A stretch of DNA of 64,000 nt. Source: Actinoplanes cyaneus. GTDB lineage: Bacteria; Actinomycetota; Actinomycetes; Mycobacteriales; Micromonosporaceae. Below the pieces are notes generated by a model. The model had not been told where the DNA came from and did no database searches. It worked only from the letters and a program-made list of their open reading frames with translations. The position numbers and the translations under genes were made by a program. Shown here in pieces: positions 22,757 to 31,673 of this stretch. The number at the start of each line of letters is the position of its first letter. Within the stretch, counting starts at the first letter, position 1. The stretch covers positions 1 through 64,000 of the forward strand of contig NZ_BOMH01000059.1 in the NCBI RefSeq assembly GCF_016862095.1, written 5' to 3'.

Positions 22757-23458
22757 TCAGTGACCGGCGCTCTGGCCGCCGTCGACGTGCAGGATCTCGC
22801 CGGTGACGAACGCGGCGTTCTCCAGGAAGAGGATCGCGTCGGTCACCTCGCCGACCTCGCCGAGCCGGCCCGCCGGGTGCAGCGCCGCGAGGAACTCGTG
22901 GGTCTCCTCGGGGTGCATCGGCGTGTTGACGATGCCGGGCGACACCGCGTTGAAGCGCACGTTGCGCGAGCCGTACTCGACGGCGAGCGCCTTGGTCGCC
23001 GAGTTCAGGCCGCCCTTGGTGAGGTTCGCGAACGCGGCCGGGACGCTGCTGACCGCGTGGTCGGTGAGGCTGGTCGTGATGGTCACGACGTGGCCGCCAC
23101 CCTGCTCCAGCATCGCGGCGACCGCGGGCTGGGTGACGCTGACGAAACCGCGCAGGTTGATGCCGGTCACCGCGTCGAAATCCTCCGCCGTGTAGTCGGT
23201 GAACGGCTTCGCGACGAAGACGCCGGCGTTGTTGACGACGGTGTCGACGCGGCCGAACTCGGTCAGTGCGACCTCCACGAGCCGCGCGCCGACCGCCGGA
23301 TCGGCGATGTCACCCGGCACCGTGATCACGCCGGGGTCGCCGGACGGCTGGATGGTGCGCGAGTTGGCGACCACGTTCCAGCCCAGCTTGCGGTAGGCGG
23401 CGACGGTGGCGGCGCCGATGCCCTGCGAAGCCCCGGTGACGATGACGACCTTCGACAT
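22757..23458 (-). CDS. Short-chain dehydrogenase/reductase
   Basis: This 233-residue classical SDR has the NAD(P) motif TGASQGIG, the NNAG motif (VVNNAG) and a C-terminal LHVDGG. The usual catalytic Tyr-x-x-x-Lys appears as FANLTK (Phe in place of Tyr, with the Lys kept), so normal oxidoreductase activity is doubtful. ATG 23458 has GAGGAG upstream; the longer reading is artefactual. It is divergent from a LysR regulator, which likely controls it. Confidence 0.85.
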   Translation of the reverse strand: MSKVVIVTGASQGIGAATVAAYRKLGWNVVANSRTIQPSGDPGVITVPGDIADPAVGARLVEVALTEFGRVDTVVNNAGVFVAKPFTDYTAEDFDAVTGINLRGFVSVTQPAVAAMLEQGGGHVVTITTSLTDHAVSSVPAAFANLTKGGLNSATKALAVEYGSRNVRFNAVSPGIVNTPMHPEETHEFLAALHPAGRLGEVGEVTDAILFLENAAFVTGEILHVDGGQSAGH

Positions 23459-23672
23459 TTCTTGCTCCTCGGTGAGCTGGAAGAATCTCTCTGGCACGAC
23501 CGTCTCTCGGAACGGCGGTGATCGGCACGACTGACTTTCTCCTGGCTGAGAGGCTGCGCCTATCAGGGCACGAGACCGGGCGGCCGGTGAGCGGGCCACG
23601 CCTCCGAGCTGCGTCGGGGATGCCCACGGCACGCCCCGGCGGCCACCGGGACACCGCGCTTAGGCTGGGGCG

Positions 23673-24587
23673 ATGGAGCTACGTCAGCTGCGGTACTTCG
23701 TCGCGGTCGCCGAGGAACTGAGCTACGCGCGCGCCGCCGAGCGGCTGCGGATCGCCGGTCCCTCGCTGTCGCAGCAGATCAAGGCGCTGGAGCGGGATCT
23801 CGGCACCCGCTTGTTCGACCGTGACCGCCGGACCGTCGCGCTGACCGCGGCGGGGACGCTGCTGCTGCCGCGCGTCAAGGTCCTTCTCGACCAGGCGGAC
23901 GATTTGCGGCGTACGGCGACAGGCCTCTCCGCCTCGGGCCCGGTGCGCCTCGGCTATGTGAACTGGCGCCCCGCCGACCTGGAGGAGAAAACCGCCGGCA
24001 CCGCGCAACTCATCGTGGACGCCTGGGTCCTGCCGTCGCACGCGCAGGCCGCGCGGGTCGTCGACGGTGGCCTCGACCTGGCTATCTGCTGGGTGCCGTC
24101 GGCGATCGTCGCCGCGGAGAAACTGGAGGCGCGATTGCTCGGCGCCGACCGGCTGTTCGCGATCAGCACCGGCGGCGAGGCCGGGCCGGTCCGCGCCCGG
24201 GACACGACTGTCCTGATCGACGCGGACGAGACGAGCTGGTCGTCGTGGAACCGCTGGGCGCTGGCGATGGCCCGAGAGACCGGGGCGAAGGTGGAGCACG
24301 TGTCGGAGGGCGGCTCCACCGGTCACGCGTTCCACGACCACGTGCGCCGCCTCGGCCGCCCGGTCGTCAACAACCCGAAGAGCCAGACCGACCCGGTTCC
24401 GCCTGACCTGACCGCGCGCCCGATCCGCCACCCGGCTCCGTATTGGACCTGGTCCCTGGTGTCACGCGGCGACGAGCCGCGGCCGGTGGTGCGGGCGGTC
24501 GCCGAGGCGCTGACCCGGTCGGTGGACCGGCACTGCCTCGACGACCCGGACGCGTGGCTCTCCCCGGAGGACCCGCACCGCCCCTGA
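23673..24587 (+). CDS. LysR-family transcriptional regulator
   Basis: This 304-residue regulator has the N-terminal winged helix-turn-helix of the family ([45 protein letters not shown]) and a C-terminal ligand-binding domain. It is transcribed away from the SDR at 22757 with 214 bases between, the usual arrangement for control of the neighbour. The effector is unknown. Confidence 0.92.
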   Translation: MELRQLRYFVAVAEELSYARAAERLRIAGPSLSQQIKALERDLGTRLFDRDRRTVALTAAGTLLLPRVKVLLDQADDLRRTATGLSASGPVRLGYVNWRPADLEEKTAGTAQLIVDAWVLPSHAQAARVVDGGLDLAICWVPSAIVAAEKLEARLLGADRLFAISTGGEAGPVRARDTTVLIDADETSWSSWNRWALAMARETGAKVEHVSEGGSTGHAFHDHVRRLGRPVVNNPKSQTDPVPPDLTARPIRHPAPYWTWSLVSRGDEPRPVVRAVAEALTRSVDRHCLDDPDAWLSPEDPHRP

Positions 24588-24659
24588 CGCGGAGCTCTTC
24601 CACAGAGCCGCGTCATGGCACCCGGTAGGACGCCTGGCTCCTCCGGAGGGCGTCGTGCT

Positions 24660-25457
24660 TCAGCCGTGGGTCGGCTTCACGTCGTGAAGAACGGTGCCGT
24701 CCCGCAGGGTCAGGTCGTACCTGAGGAAGTCGACGGGCTGCCCGTCCCGCATCTCGAAGGCCGGCCCGGGCCACCAGACGACGTAACGCCCGCCGGTGAC
24801 CGTTGCCTGGGCAGTCAGCTTGCCGGCGTGGACGGTCACCCCGACGACCTCGGCGCCGGCCAGCCCTTCGGTGACCGAGGCGCCGCGGAAATCGGAGAGG
24901 GATCCGTCGACGAATCCGCGAGCCGGTGCGCTCGGGGAGGAGCTGAACCCGCTGCCGGCACCCCACTTGATGTCGTCCACGTCCGCGCTGCCGGGAATGT
25001 TGTGGGCCAGGCAGGAGCCCGACATGTCCGGCTTCGTGCTGTGGAACAGCAGGATCGCGTACTCGCCGCGCCGCTCGGCCAGAGCCACCTCGGCCCGATT
25101 CCGGTCGAACCGGCCGGTGGCGGAGATCTCCTTCAGACAATCCGCACCGATCCGGGTGATCTCGTCGGCGCTGAGCGGGCTGGGGACCGAGGTCCACGAG
25201 CCGTAGGCGGCGCCGCCGCCGATGCCTCCGGGCAGAACGAACAGCGCCCCGCCGACCGCCGCCACAACAGCGGCGACCGCGGCGGCGAGCAGCGTCCGAC
25301 GCCGGGTCCTCCGGAGAGAGCCGGCCGGCGGGGGCACGTCCGGAGCGGCGGCGAGGACGCCGTCCAGCACCCGGGTGGCGTTCCGCCGCTGCTCGTCGGT
25401 GATCGGCTCGGCGGCGTCCATGAGACGGAGATTTTCTTCGAGGTCAAAGGTGCTCAC
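24660..25457 (-). CDS. Membrane protein partner of ECF sigma factor
   Basis: This 265-residue protein has a cytoplasmic N-terminus with a conserved start (FDLEENLRLMDAAEPITDEQRRNATRVLDGVLA), a basic patch (RRTRRRT), one transmembrane helix at about 53-74 and an extracytoplasmic domain. It starts at GTG 25457, overlapping the sigma factor stop. This layout is that of anti-sigma-like partners of actinomycete ECF factors, but binding is only inferred. Confidence 0.72.
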   Translation of the reverse strand: MSTFDLEENLRLMDAAEPITDEQRRNATRVLDGVLAAAPDVPPPAGSLRRTRRRTLLAAAVAAVVAAVGGALFVLPGGIGGGAAYGSWTSVPSPLSADEITRIGADCLKEISATGRFDRNRAEVALAERRGEYAILLFHSTKPDMSGSCLAHNIPGSADVDDIKWGAGSGFSSSPSAPARGFVDGSLSDFRGASVTEGLAGAEVVGVTVHAGKLTAQATVTGGRYVVWWPGPAFEMRDGQPVDFLRYDLTLRDGTVLHDVKPTHG

Positions 25458-26008
25458 GACGGGTTCTCCAGAGTCTCCAGACGGGTGACGGCCAGCGTGT
25501 CGAGGTCGAAGTGGCGTCGCAGCGCGCGCCGTGCGCGCAGCAACCGCAACCGGTACGTTGCGGCGCTGATCCCCAGCACCATGGCCGCCTGCGGAGAGGT
25601 GAGCTGCTCGAAAACGGTCAGCGCCAGCGTCTCCTGCTCACCCGGAGTCAGCCTGCCCCACGCGGCGGCCAGGTCCAGCCGCTGTGCGGTCGACTCCTCC
25701 TCGGCCACCGCCACGTCGTACGACGGGGTGGTCACGGCTATCCGCACCGCCAGGGCGTCCTGCCGCCCGAGCCCGCGCCGCGTGTTGAGCAGGCAGTTCC
25801 GGGCGATCCCGAACAACCAGGCCCGCAGGTCGTCGGCCCGGCCCGGCGCCTCCTCCAGGCGACGCCAGGCCACCAGGAAGGCGTCGGCCGCCACATCCTC
25901 GGCGTGACTGGGATGCACGCGGCGCTGCGCGAACCGCAACACCTCCGCATAGGTGTCGGCGAACAACGACCGGAAGCGCTGCTCCCGGTCCGGTATCGAT
26001 GTCCTCAC
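25454..26008 (-). CDS. ECF-type RNA polymerase sigma factor
   Basis: This 184-residue sigma-70 family protein has region 2 (FADTYAEVLRFAQRRVHPSHAEDVAADAFLVAWRRL ... LRAWLFGIARNCLLN) and region 4 (WGRLTPGEQETLALTVFEQLTSPQAAMVLGISAATYRLRLLRARRAL). GTG 26008 is chosen because the sequence before it has no sigma-like residues. It overlaps the membrane partner gene, with which it forms a unit. Confidence 0.9.
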   Translation of the reverse strand: MRTSIPDREQRFRSLFADTYAEVLRFAQRRVHPSHAEDVAADAFLVAWRRLEEAPGRADDLRAWLFGIARNCLLNTRRGLGRQDALAVRIAVTTPSYDVAVAEEESTAQRLDLAAAWGRLTPGEQETLALTVFEQLTSPQAAMVLGISAATYRLRLLRARRALRRHFDLDTLAVTRLETLENPS

Positions 26009-26048
26009 ACCCGGTTCCTGTCCGGCACCTCGCCCACTGTTACCTCGA

Positions 26049-26669
26049 TCAGGGCCAGAGCAGTTGCCGATCCCAGCCGGGCGTGGCCCGGGAGTACCGC
26101 AGACGGGTGTGTTGGCGGTGCTTGTCGCCCTGCCAGAACTCGACGTCGCAAGGTTCCACCGTGTACAGGGTCCACTCCGGAAGAACGTACCCCGGATCGA
26201 GGGAGATCTCGGGCGTCGGCCGGTCGTCGAGAGGCCGGCTCTGCCGGCCCCGTGCCGCCTCGGCGCGGGACTCCGCGGACCGGGCCAGGAAGTCGGCGGC
26301 GCTCTCCTCCGCCGTCGCGGGCCGCACCGTGCCACGCACCCGGACCTGCCGCGCCAGCGCCGGCCAGTAGAAGGTCAGTGCCGCGGCCGGGTGACGTGCC
26401 AGGTCACGGCCTTTCGGGCTGGCCGCGTGCGCCGCGAACTGCCAGCCCGCCGCGTCCACGTTCTTCAGGATCACGATCCTTGCGGACGGTACGCCGTCCG
26501 GACCGATCGTCGACAGTGTTGTCGCATGCGGTTCACGAACTCCCGCCTCCACGGCCGCGACCAGCCACGACACGAACAGCTCGTCGGGCCGGCCGGGCAC
26601 GTCCGCCGGGGCGAAGGTGGGCAGGTCACCGGCGAAGACCGGCAGCGCGCGGAGGTACTCACGGATCAT
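26049..26669 (-). CDS. Pyridoxamine 5'-phosphate oxidase-like flavoprotein
   Basis: This 206-residue protein of the PdxH family carries HATTLSTIGPDGVPSARIVILKN, FYWPALARQVRVRGTV and the C-terminal VEFWQGDKHRQHTRLRY. The order and the length match PdxH-like FMN enzymes that oxidise pyridoxamine or pyridoxine phosphate. Whether this is the house-keeping enzyme or a relative with another substrate cannot be told. It is divergent from the YCII gene. Confidence 0.85.
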   Translation of the reverse strand: MIREYLRALPVFAGDLPTFAPADVPGRPDELFVSWLVAAVEAGVREPHATTLSTIGPDGVPSARIVILKNVDAAGWQFAAHAASPKGRDLARHPAAALTFYWPALARQVRVRGTVRPATAEESAADFLARSAESRAEAARGRQSRPLDDRPTPEISLDPGYVLPEWTLYTVEPCDVEFWQGDKHRQHTRLRYSRATPGWDRQLLWP

Positions 26670-26776
26670 GGGGCGACGCTAAACCCGTACCCCCGGGGAT
26701 GGGTCAAGAAAAGATTCTGCGCAGGGGTGTCGAGAATCGGCGGGCCGCTCCGTCCCGGGGGCGAAGGACAACGAGA

Positions 26777-27196
26777 ATGGAGCACATCATGGCGAAGTAC
26801 CTGCTGCTCAAGCACTACCGCGGCGCCCCGGCCCCGGTCAACGACGTGCCGATGGACAAGTGGACGCCGGAGGAGGTCACCGCCCACATCCAGTACATGA
26901 ACGACTTCGCCGCGCGGCTGGAGGAGACCGGCGAGTACGTCGACGGTCAGGCGCTCGCACCGGAGGGCACCTGGGTGTCCTACGACGGCCCGGGGCGCCC
27001 GCCGGCCACCGACGGCCCGTTTGCCGAGACGAAGGACCTGATCGCCGGCTGGATGATCATCGACGTGGACAGCTACGAGCGGGCCGTCGAGCTGGCCGGG
27101 GAACTCTCCGCGGCGCCCGGCGCCGGCGGCAAGCCGATCCACGAATGGCTCGAGCTGCGCCCGTTCCTGCACGCGGCACCGACGATCACGGAATGA
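26777..27196 (+). CDS. YCII/DGPF-domain protein
   Basis: This 139-residue protein of the YCII-related family has KYLLLKHYRG, a central DGPFAETKDLIAGW motif and a DVDSYERAVELAGELSAAPG segment. AAGGA stands before ATG 26777; ATG 26789 is also possible. The stop overlaps the start of an ECF42-like sigma factor. The pair DGPF protein plus ECF42 is a known conserved unit, but its function is not settled. Confidence 0.88.
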   Translation: MEHIMAKYLLLKHYRGAPAPVNDVPMDKWTPEEVTAHIQYMNDFAARLEETGEYVDGQALAPEGTWVSYDGPGRPPATDGPFAETKDLIAGWMIIDVDSYERAVELAGELSAAPGAGGKPIHEWLELRPFLHAAPTITE

Positions 27197-28326
27197 ACGC
27201 GGAACTCCTCCGGAGTCTCACGCCCAGCGTGATCGGGGTCCTCGTCCGCCGCGGAGCTGACTTCGCGGCGGCCGAGGACGCCGTCCAGGACGCGCTGGTC
27301 GAGGCGGTCCGGCCCGGCGCCGGCGAGCCGCGGGACCCGAAGGGGTGGCTGGTCACGGTGGCCTGGCGCAAGTTCCTCGATGCGGCGCGCGCCGACACCG
27401 CGCGCCGCCGTCGCGAGGACCTCGCCGACCGGGAGCCGCCGCCCGGACCGGCCGCCACCTCGGACGACACGCTGCGGCTGTACTTCCTGTGCGCGCACCC
27501 GTCGCTGACGCCGTCGTCGGCGGTCGCGCTCACGCTGCGTGCCGTCGGCGGGCTGACCACACGGCAGATCGCCGGCGCGTACCTGGTGCCCGAGGCGACC
27601 ATGGCGCAGCGCATCAGCCGGGCCAAGCGGACCGTCTCGGGCGTGCGGTTCGACCAGCCCGGCGACGTCGCGACGGTGCTGCGCGTGCTGTACCTGGTCT
27701 TCAACGAGGGATACTCCGGCGACGTCGACCTGGCGGCCGAGGCGATCCGGCTCACCCGGCAGCTGGTGACCGTTATCGATCACCCGGAGGTGGCCGGGCT
27801 GCTCGCCCTGATGCTGCTGCACCACGCCCGCCGCGCCTCCCGGACCGGGCCGGACGGCAGCCTGATCCCGCTTGCCGAACAGGACCGGAGCAGGTGGGAT
27901 ACGTCGCTGATCGCCGAGGGCATCGCCATTCTGCAGGCGGCGCTGGCCCGTGACCGGCTGGGCGAGTTCCAGGCGCAGGCCGCGATCGCGGCACTGCACG
28001 CCGACGCGCAGACCGCCGCCGAGACCGATTGGGTCCAGATCCTCGAGTGGTACGACGAACTCGTGCGCCTGACCGGCAGCCCGGTGGTCCGGCTCAACCG
28101 TGCCGTCGCGCTCGGTGAGGCCGATGGGCCCCACGCGGGTCTGGCGGCGCTGGCCGCGCTCGACGAGTCGCTGCCGCGGCACACGGCGGTCGCGGCGTAC
28201 CTGCACGAGCGGGCCGGTGACCTGGACACGGCCGCCCGCCTCTACGCGGAGGCGGCGCGCAAGGCGACGAATGCGCCGGAGCGTGACCATCTGACCCGCC
28301 AAGCCGCCCGCCTCAACAGTCGCTGA
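27193..28326 (+). CDS. ECF42-type sigma factor with C-terminal TPR-like domain
   Basis: This 377-residue sigma factor has region 2 and region 4 in the first 160 residues (FAAAEDAVQDALVEAVR, GWLVTVAWRKFLD, VGGLTTRQIAGAYLVPEATMAQRISRAKR), then YLVFNEGYSG and a long helical extension with repeats (SPVVRLNRAVALGEADGP, AYLHERAGDLDTAARLYAEAAR). This extension is typical of the ECF42 group, which has no anti-sigma factor. It overlaps the YCII gene by ATGA. Confidence 0.92.
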   Translation: MNAELLRSLTPSVIGVLVRRGADFAAAEDAVQDALVEAVRPGAGEPRDPKGWLVTVAWRKFLDAARADTARRRREDLADREPPPGPAATSDDTLRLYFLCAHPSLTPSSAVALTLRAVGGLTTRQIAGAYLVPEATMAQRISRAKRTVSGVRFDQPGDVATVLRVLYLVFNEGYSGDVDLAAEAIRLTRQLVTVIDHPEVAGLLALMLLHHARRASRTGPDGSLIPLAEQDRSRWDTSLIAEGIAILQAALARDRLGEFQAQAAIAALHADAQTAAETDWVQILEWYDELVRLTGSPVVRLNRAVALGEADGPHAGLAALAALDESLPRHTAVAAYLHERAGDLDTAARLYAEAARKATNAPERDHLTRQAARLNSR

Positions 28327-28532
28327 CCCTCGCTGGTCGCCGAATCCGGCTGGTTCTCCCGGTGGGTATCCGAGTCTCATGACCACCGTGAGGACCAGCC
28401 GGAGATCGGCCGTCCGCCGGGCTGCCAGAAGGCGGCGGGGCGTGGGACGGCGGCGGGGCGTTGGACGGCAGTGAGGCGTGGCAGCGCGGTGAGGCGTGGG
28501 AACGGTGCGCGACGCCGCGGAGAGGTGACGTG

Positions 28533-30035
28533 TCAGAAAAAGCTGACGTTCTGGGCGAGGGACAGCGTGCTGGAGTAGTTGATCGTGTTGGTGGCCCGCC
28601 GCATGTAGGCGCGCCACGCGTCCGAACCTGACTCGCGGCCGCCGCCGGTCTCCTTCTCGCCGCCGAACGCGCCGCCGATCTCGGCGCCGGACGTGCCGAT
28701 GTTGACGTTGGCGATGCCGCAGTCGGAGCCGTCGGGGCCCAGGAAGCGCTCCGCCTCCCGCAGATCACTGGTGAAGATCGAGGACGACAATCCCTGGGGT
28801 ACGTCGTTGTGCAGCGCCACCGCCTCGTCCAGGGTGTCGTAGGTGAGCAGGTACAGGATCGGGGCGAAAGTCTCCTCCCGGACGACCGCGGTCTGCCGGG
28901 GCATCCGCACGATCGCCGGTTCGACGTACGCGCCGCCGGTCCTCTCGACCCTCCGGCCACCGGCGATGACCTTGCCGCCGTCGGCCTGGGCCCGATCGAG
29001 CGCCGCCAGCATCGACGTCGCCGCGGCGTCGGTGATCAGCGGCCCCACCAGGGTTTTCTCGTCGAACGGGTCACCGATCGGCAGGCGGGAGTAGACCGCT
29101 GCCAGCTTCTCGGCGAGCTGGTCGGCAATGTCGTTGTGGACGATCAGCCGACGCAGGGTGGTGCAGCGCTGACCGGCGGTTCCGGCGGCCGCGAACACGA
29201 TGCCCCGCAGGGCCAGTTCGAGGTCCGCGGAGGGCGCCACGACAGCCGCGTTGTTACCGCCGAGTTCCAGCAGGACGCGGCCGAAACGGGCGGCGACACG
29301 CGGTCCGACCGCACGTCCCATGCGGGTCGAGCCGGTGGCGCTGACCAGGCTGACCTGCGGGCTCTCGACGACGACGGAGCCGGTGGTGTGGTCGCCGAGC
29401 AGCAGCCGGTGCAGGTGGGCGGGCGCGCCGGTCTGCGCGATCGCCCGGTCGAGCAGGTGGCTGGTGGCCAGCGACACCAGGGGAGTGAGCTCGCTGGGCT
29501 TCCACACCACCGCGTCGCCGCAGACCAGTGCGAGCGCGGTGTTCCACGACCAGACCGCCGCCGGGAAGTTGAACGCGGAGATGACGCCGACGACGCCGAG
29601 CGGATGCCACGTCTCGGCCAGCCGGTGACCGGGCCGCTCGGAGGCGATCGTCCTGCCGTAGAGCTGTCGGGAGAGCCCGACCGCGAACTCGCAGATGTCG
29701 ATCATTTCCTGCACTTCGCCGAGCGCTTCCGAACGAATCTTCCCCACTTCGATGGTGATCAGATCGGCAAGATCAGACTTGTGTACGCGCAGCAGCTCGC
29801 CGAGAACGCGGACCAGCTCGCCGCGGGCCGGCGCCGGGGTCGTCCGCCAGGAGCGGAACGCCTGCGTGGCGTCGCCGATCGCCCGGGTCGCCTCGTCGGC
29901 GGTGACAGCGCGCAGGCCGAACAGGTTCTCGCCGGTGATCGGCGAGCGGGCGTACAGATCGGTCCCGTCCGGGACGGTCGCGCCGATCCGGGTGAGGCTG
30001 TTCCGCGCCTGATCGCGCAGCTGGTCGGTGTTCAT
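28533..30035 (-). CDS. Aldehyde dehydrogenase, alpha-aminoadipic semialdehyde type (ALDH7)
   Basis: This 500-residue NAD(P)-dependent aldehyde dehydrogenase has FNFPAAVWSWN, VWKPSELTPL, the glutamate motif LLELGGNNA, the nucleophile Cys in GTAGQRCTTLRRL and the C-terminal GAFGGEKETGGGRESGSDAW. These are features of ALDH7/AmaB, which oxidises alpha-aminoadipic semialdehyde (from piperideine-6-carboxylate) to aminoadipate. It overlaps the HglS gene by ATGA, which supports a role in lysine or pipecolate breakdown. GGAGG precedes the start. Confidence 0.9.
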   Translation of the reverse strand: MNTDQLRDQARNSLTRIGATVPDGTDLYARSPITGENLFGLRAVTADEATRAIGDATQAFRSWRTTPAPARGELVRVLGELLRVHKSDLADLITIEVGKIRSEALGEVQEMIDICEFAVGLSRQLYGRTIASERPGHRLAETWHPLGVVGVISAFNFPAAVWSWNTALALVCGDAVVWKPSELTPLVSLATSHLLDRAIAQTGAPAHLHRLLLGDHTTGSVVVESPQVSLVSATGSTRMGRAVGPRVAARFGRVLLELGGNNAAVVAPSADLELALRGIVFAAAGTAGQRCTTLRRLIVHNDIADQLAEKLAAVYSRLPIGDPFDEKTLVGPLITDAAATSMLAALDRAQADGGKVIAGGRRVERTGGAYVEPAIVRMPRQTAVVREETFAPILYLLTYDTLDEAVALHNDVPQGLSSSIFTSDLREAERFLGPDGSDCGIANVNIGTSGAEIGGAFGGEKETGGGRESGSDAWRAYMRRATNTINYSSTLSLAQNVSFF

Positions 30036-31438
30036 GGGGTGACCTCCGGAATGCCGAGTTTCGTGGTGACCGCCGTGATCGAGGCCGCCTGTTCCGCGGC
30101 GTACAGCGCGAACGGATCGTGGATCTCCCGGCCCACCGCCGCGGCGAGCCGGTCCTGGTCGTAGACGGCACCCTCTGGACCGGTGTCGCGAGCTCCCTCC
30201 CGGCCGGTGTCGCGGGTGTTTTCCCCGCTGAGGTTCGACTGGAAGATTCCTGCGGCGGATCGTGGAAGGAAGTCTTCGTACACGATCGGCGTCGCGGTGA
30301 CCCAGCCTCGACCGATCAGCTCGGCGAGGGTGCGCGGGGGAGGGCCACCGGGTGGCGCCTGGTCGACCGCGTAGGAGAAGTACGCGAGTCCGGCCTCCCG
30401 CAGGCCGGCTTCGGTGTCCGGGAATCCTTTCTCCCAGACCTGGACGGCGATCTCCGCGCGTACGCCCGGGGACGCGGCCAGCAGGCGATCGATCTCGGTG
30501 AGCAGCGTGTCGTAACGGGCGCGACCGGCCGGGGTCAGCGCGATACCGCGCGCCTCGACCTCGCCGAAGCGGACCCGCAGCGAACCGGTGGTGACCGTGC
30601 CGTCCGGCTCCCGCATCGTCCGCGCCTCGGCCAGCGCCCGGAACGAGGTCTGCCGGAGCAGCACGTCCGGTCCTCGCCAGCGCGGTGGCCCCTGGATCTC
30701 GTCGATCATCGTGATGCCACGGGCGGTCATCCGGCGGTAGAGATCGTCGATGTCCAGCACACGCGGGGTGAGGTGGTTGATGTGCGTGCTGCGGACTCCG
30801 CCGATGTCCGCGGCTACGGCGGAGATCTTCTCCAACTCGGCGTACCAGGCGCGGTCGACGGGCTCGGTGGACAGCTCGAACGCCTGCACCGCCAGGCGAA
30901 GAAAATCGTCTGCATCGTGCTCGTCGAGACCGCCCTGCTGCTCGGACCGGTCGGCGAGCTCCAGCAACTCCGGGCCGAAGAGCTGCCGTGCTGCGAAGAA
31001 ACTCTTCAACCTGGCGCTCAGCTCGGGCGTGAAGAAACGTCGATCGTCCGGGGTCAGCATGGAGGTGAAGACCCGGAACGGGTTGAGGGCGAGCTCCGTG
31101 GCGTCGATCGGCCGGAACGCGGTGGAAATCACCGGCACCGCGCTGCTCGCGGCATCGCGCAGGTCGTAGAAGCCGACCGGGTGCATGCCGAGCGCACCGA
31201 AGATCCGGGCGACCTGTCCGAGTTCGGCCGGCGTACCGACCCGGATCGCGCCGTGCCGTTCGGCGGTGATCCGGCCGATCGAGCCCAGCCGTTGCGCCTC
31301 CGCTCCGTCCCGGCGGATGACGTCCCGGTTCACCTGCTCGGAGATTTCCACCAGGGTGGTGTAGGCGGGCACCTCGCGGCCGTACATGGTGGAAAGTTCC
31401 TGCGCGAATCCGGCGCGCAGACGCCAGTGCGGAATCAT
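30032..31438 (-). CDS. hglS: 2-Oxoadipate dioxygenase/decarboxylase (HglS/YdcJ, DUF1338)
   Basis: This 468-residue protein matches the HglS/YdcJ family: YTTLVEISEQVN, RHGAIRVGTPAEL, MHPVGFYDLRDA, the motif ELALNPFRVFTSML, THINHLTPRVLDID and IDEIQGPPRWRGPDVLLRQTSF. HglS uses Fe(II) and oxygen to convert 2-oxoadipate to 2-hydroxyglutarate in lysine catabolism. GGAGG lies six bases before ATG 31438. It stands between the FAD oxidase and ALDH7 genes. The missing link, an aminoadipate transaminase, is not seen nearby. Confidence 0.9.
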   Translation of the reverse strand: MIPHWRLRAGFAQELSTMYGREVPAYTTLVEISEQVNRDVIRRDGAEAQRLGSIGRITAERHGAIRVGTPAELGQVARIFGALGMHPVGFYDLRDAASSAVPVISTAFRPIDATELALNPFRVFTSMLTPDDRRFFTPELSARLKSFFAARQLFGPELLELADRSEQQGGLDEHDADDFLRLAVQAFELSTEPVDRAWYAELEKISAVAADIGGVRSTHINHLTPRVLDIDDLYRRMTARGITMIDEIQGPPRWRGPDVLLRQTSFRALAEARTMREPDGTVTTGSLRVRFGEVEARGIALTPAGRARYDTLLTEIDRLLAASPGVRAEIAVQVWEKGFPDTEAGLREAGLAYFSYAVDQAPPGGPPPRTLAELIGRGWVTATPIVYEDFLPRSAAGIFQSNLSGENTRDTGREGARDTGPEGAVYDQDRLAAAVGREIHDPFALYAAEQAASITAVTTKLGIPEVTP

Positions 31439-31460
31439 GCCGAACCTCCAGCTCGGACGA

Positions 31461-31630
31461 TGCGTTGGGTGCGTTGGGTGCGTTGGGTGCGGTGGTGCGG
31501 TGGTGCGGCGCGGTGCGGTGCGGTGGTGCGGTGCGGTGGTGCGGCGCGGTGGTGCGGCGCGGTGGTGCGGCGCGGTGGTGCGGCGCGGTGGTGCGGCGCG
31601 GTGGTGCGGTGCGGTGCGGTGGGGCGGCGG
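31461..31630. repeat. GC-rich simple repeats, with five exact 13-bp units
   Basis: Between the FAD oxidase and HglS genes the sequence becomes nearly pure G/T/C repeats. It begins with three 9-bp units (TGCGTTGGG type, from 31461), then GGTGC/GGTGGTGC variants. Five exact, contiguous copies of GGTGGTGCGGCGC lie at 31535-31599. Open frames across it are low-complexity and not real. Confidence 0.9.
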
Positions 31631-31673
31631 TGCGGTCGGACGACGTGGTCGGGGATGTGGCCAGGAGATGTGG

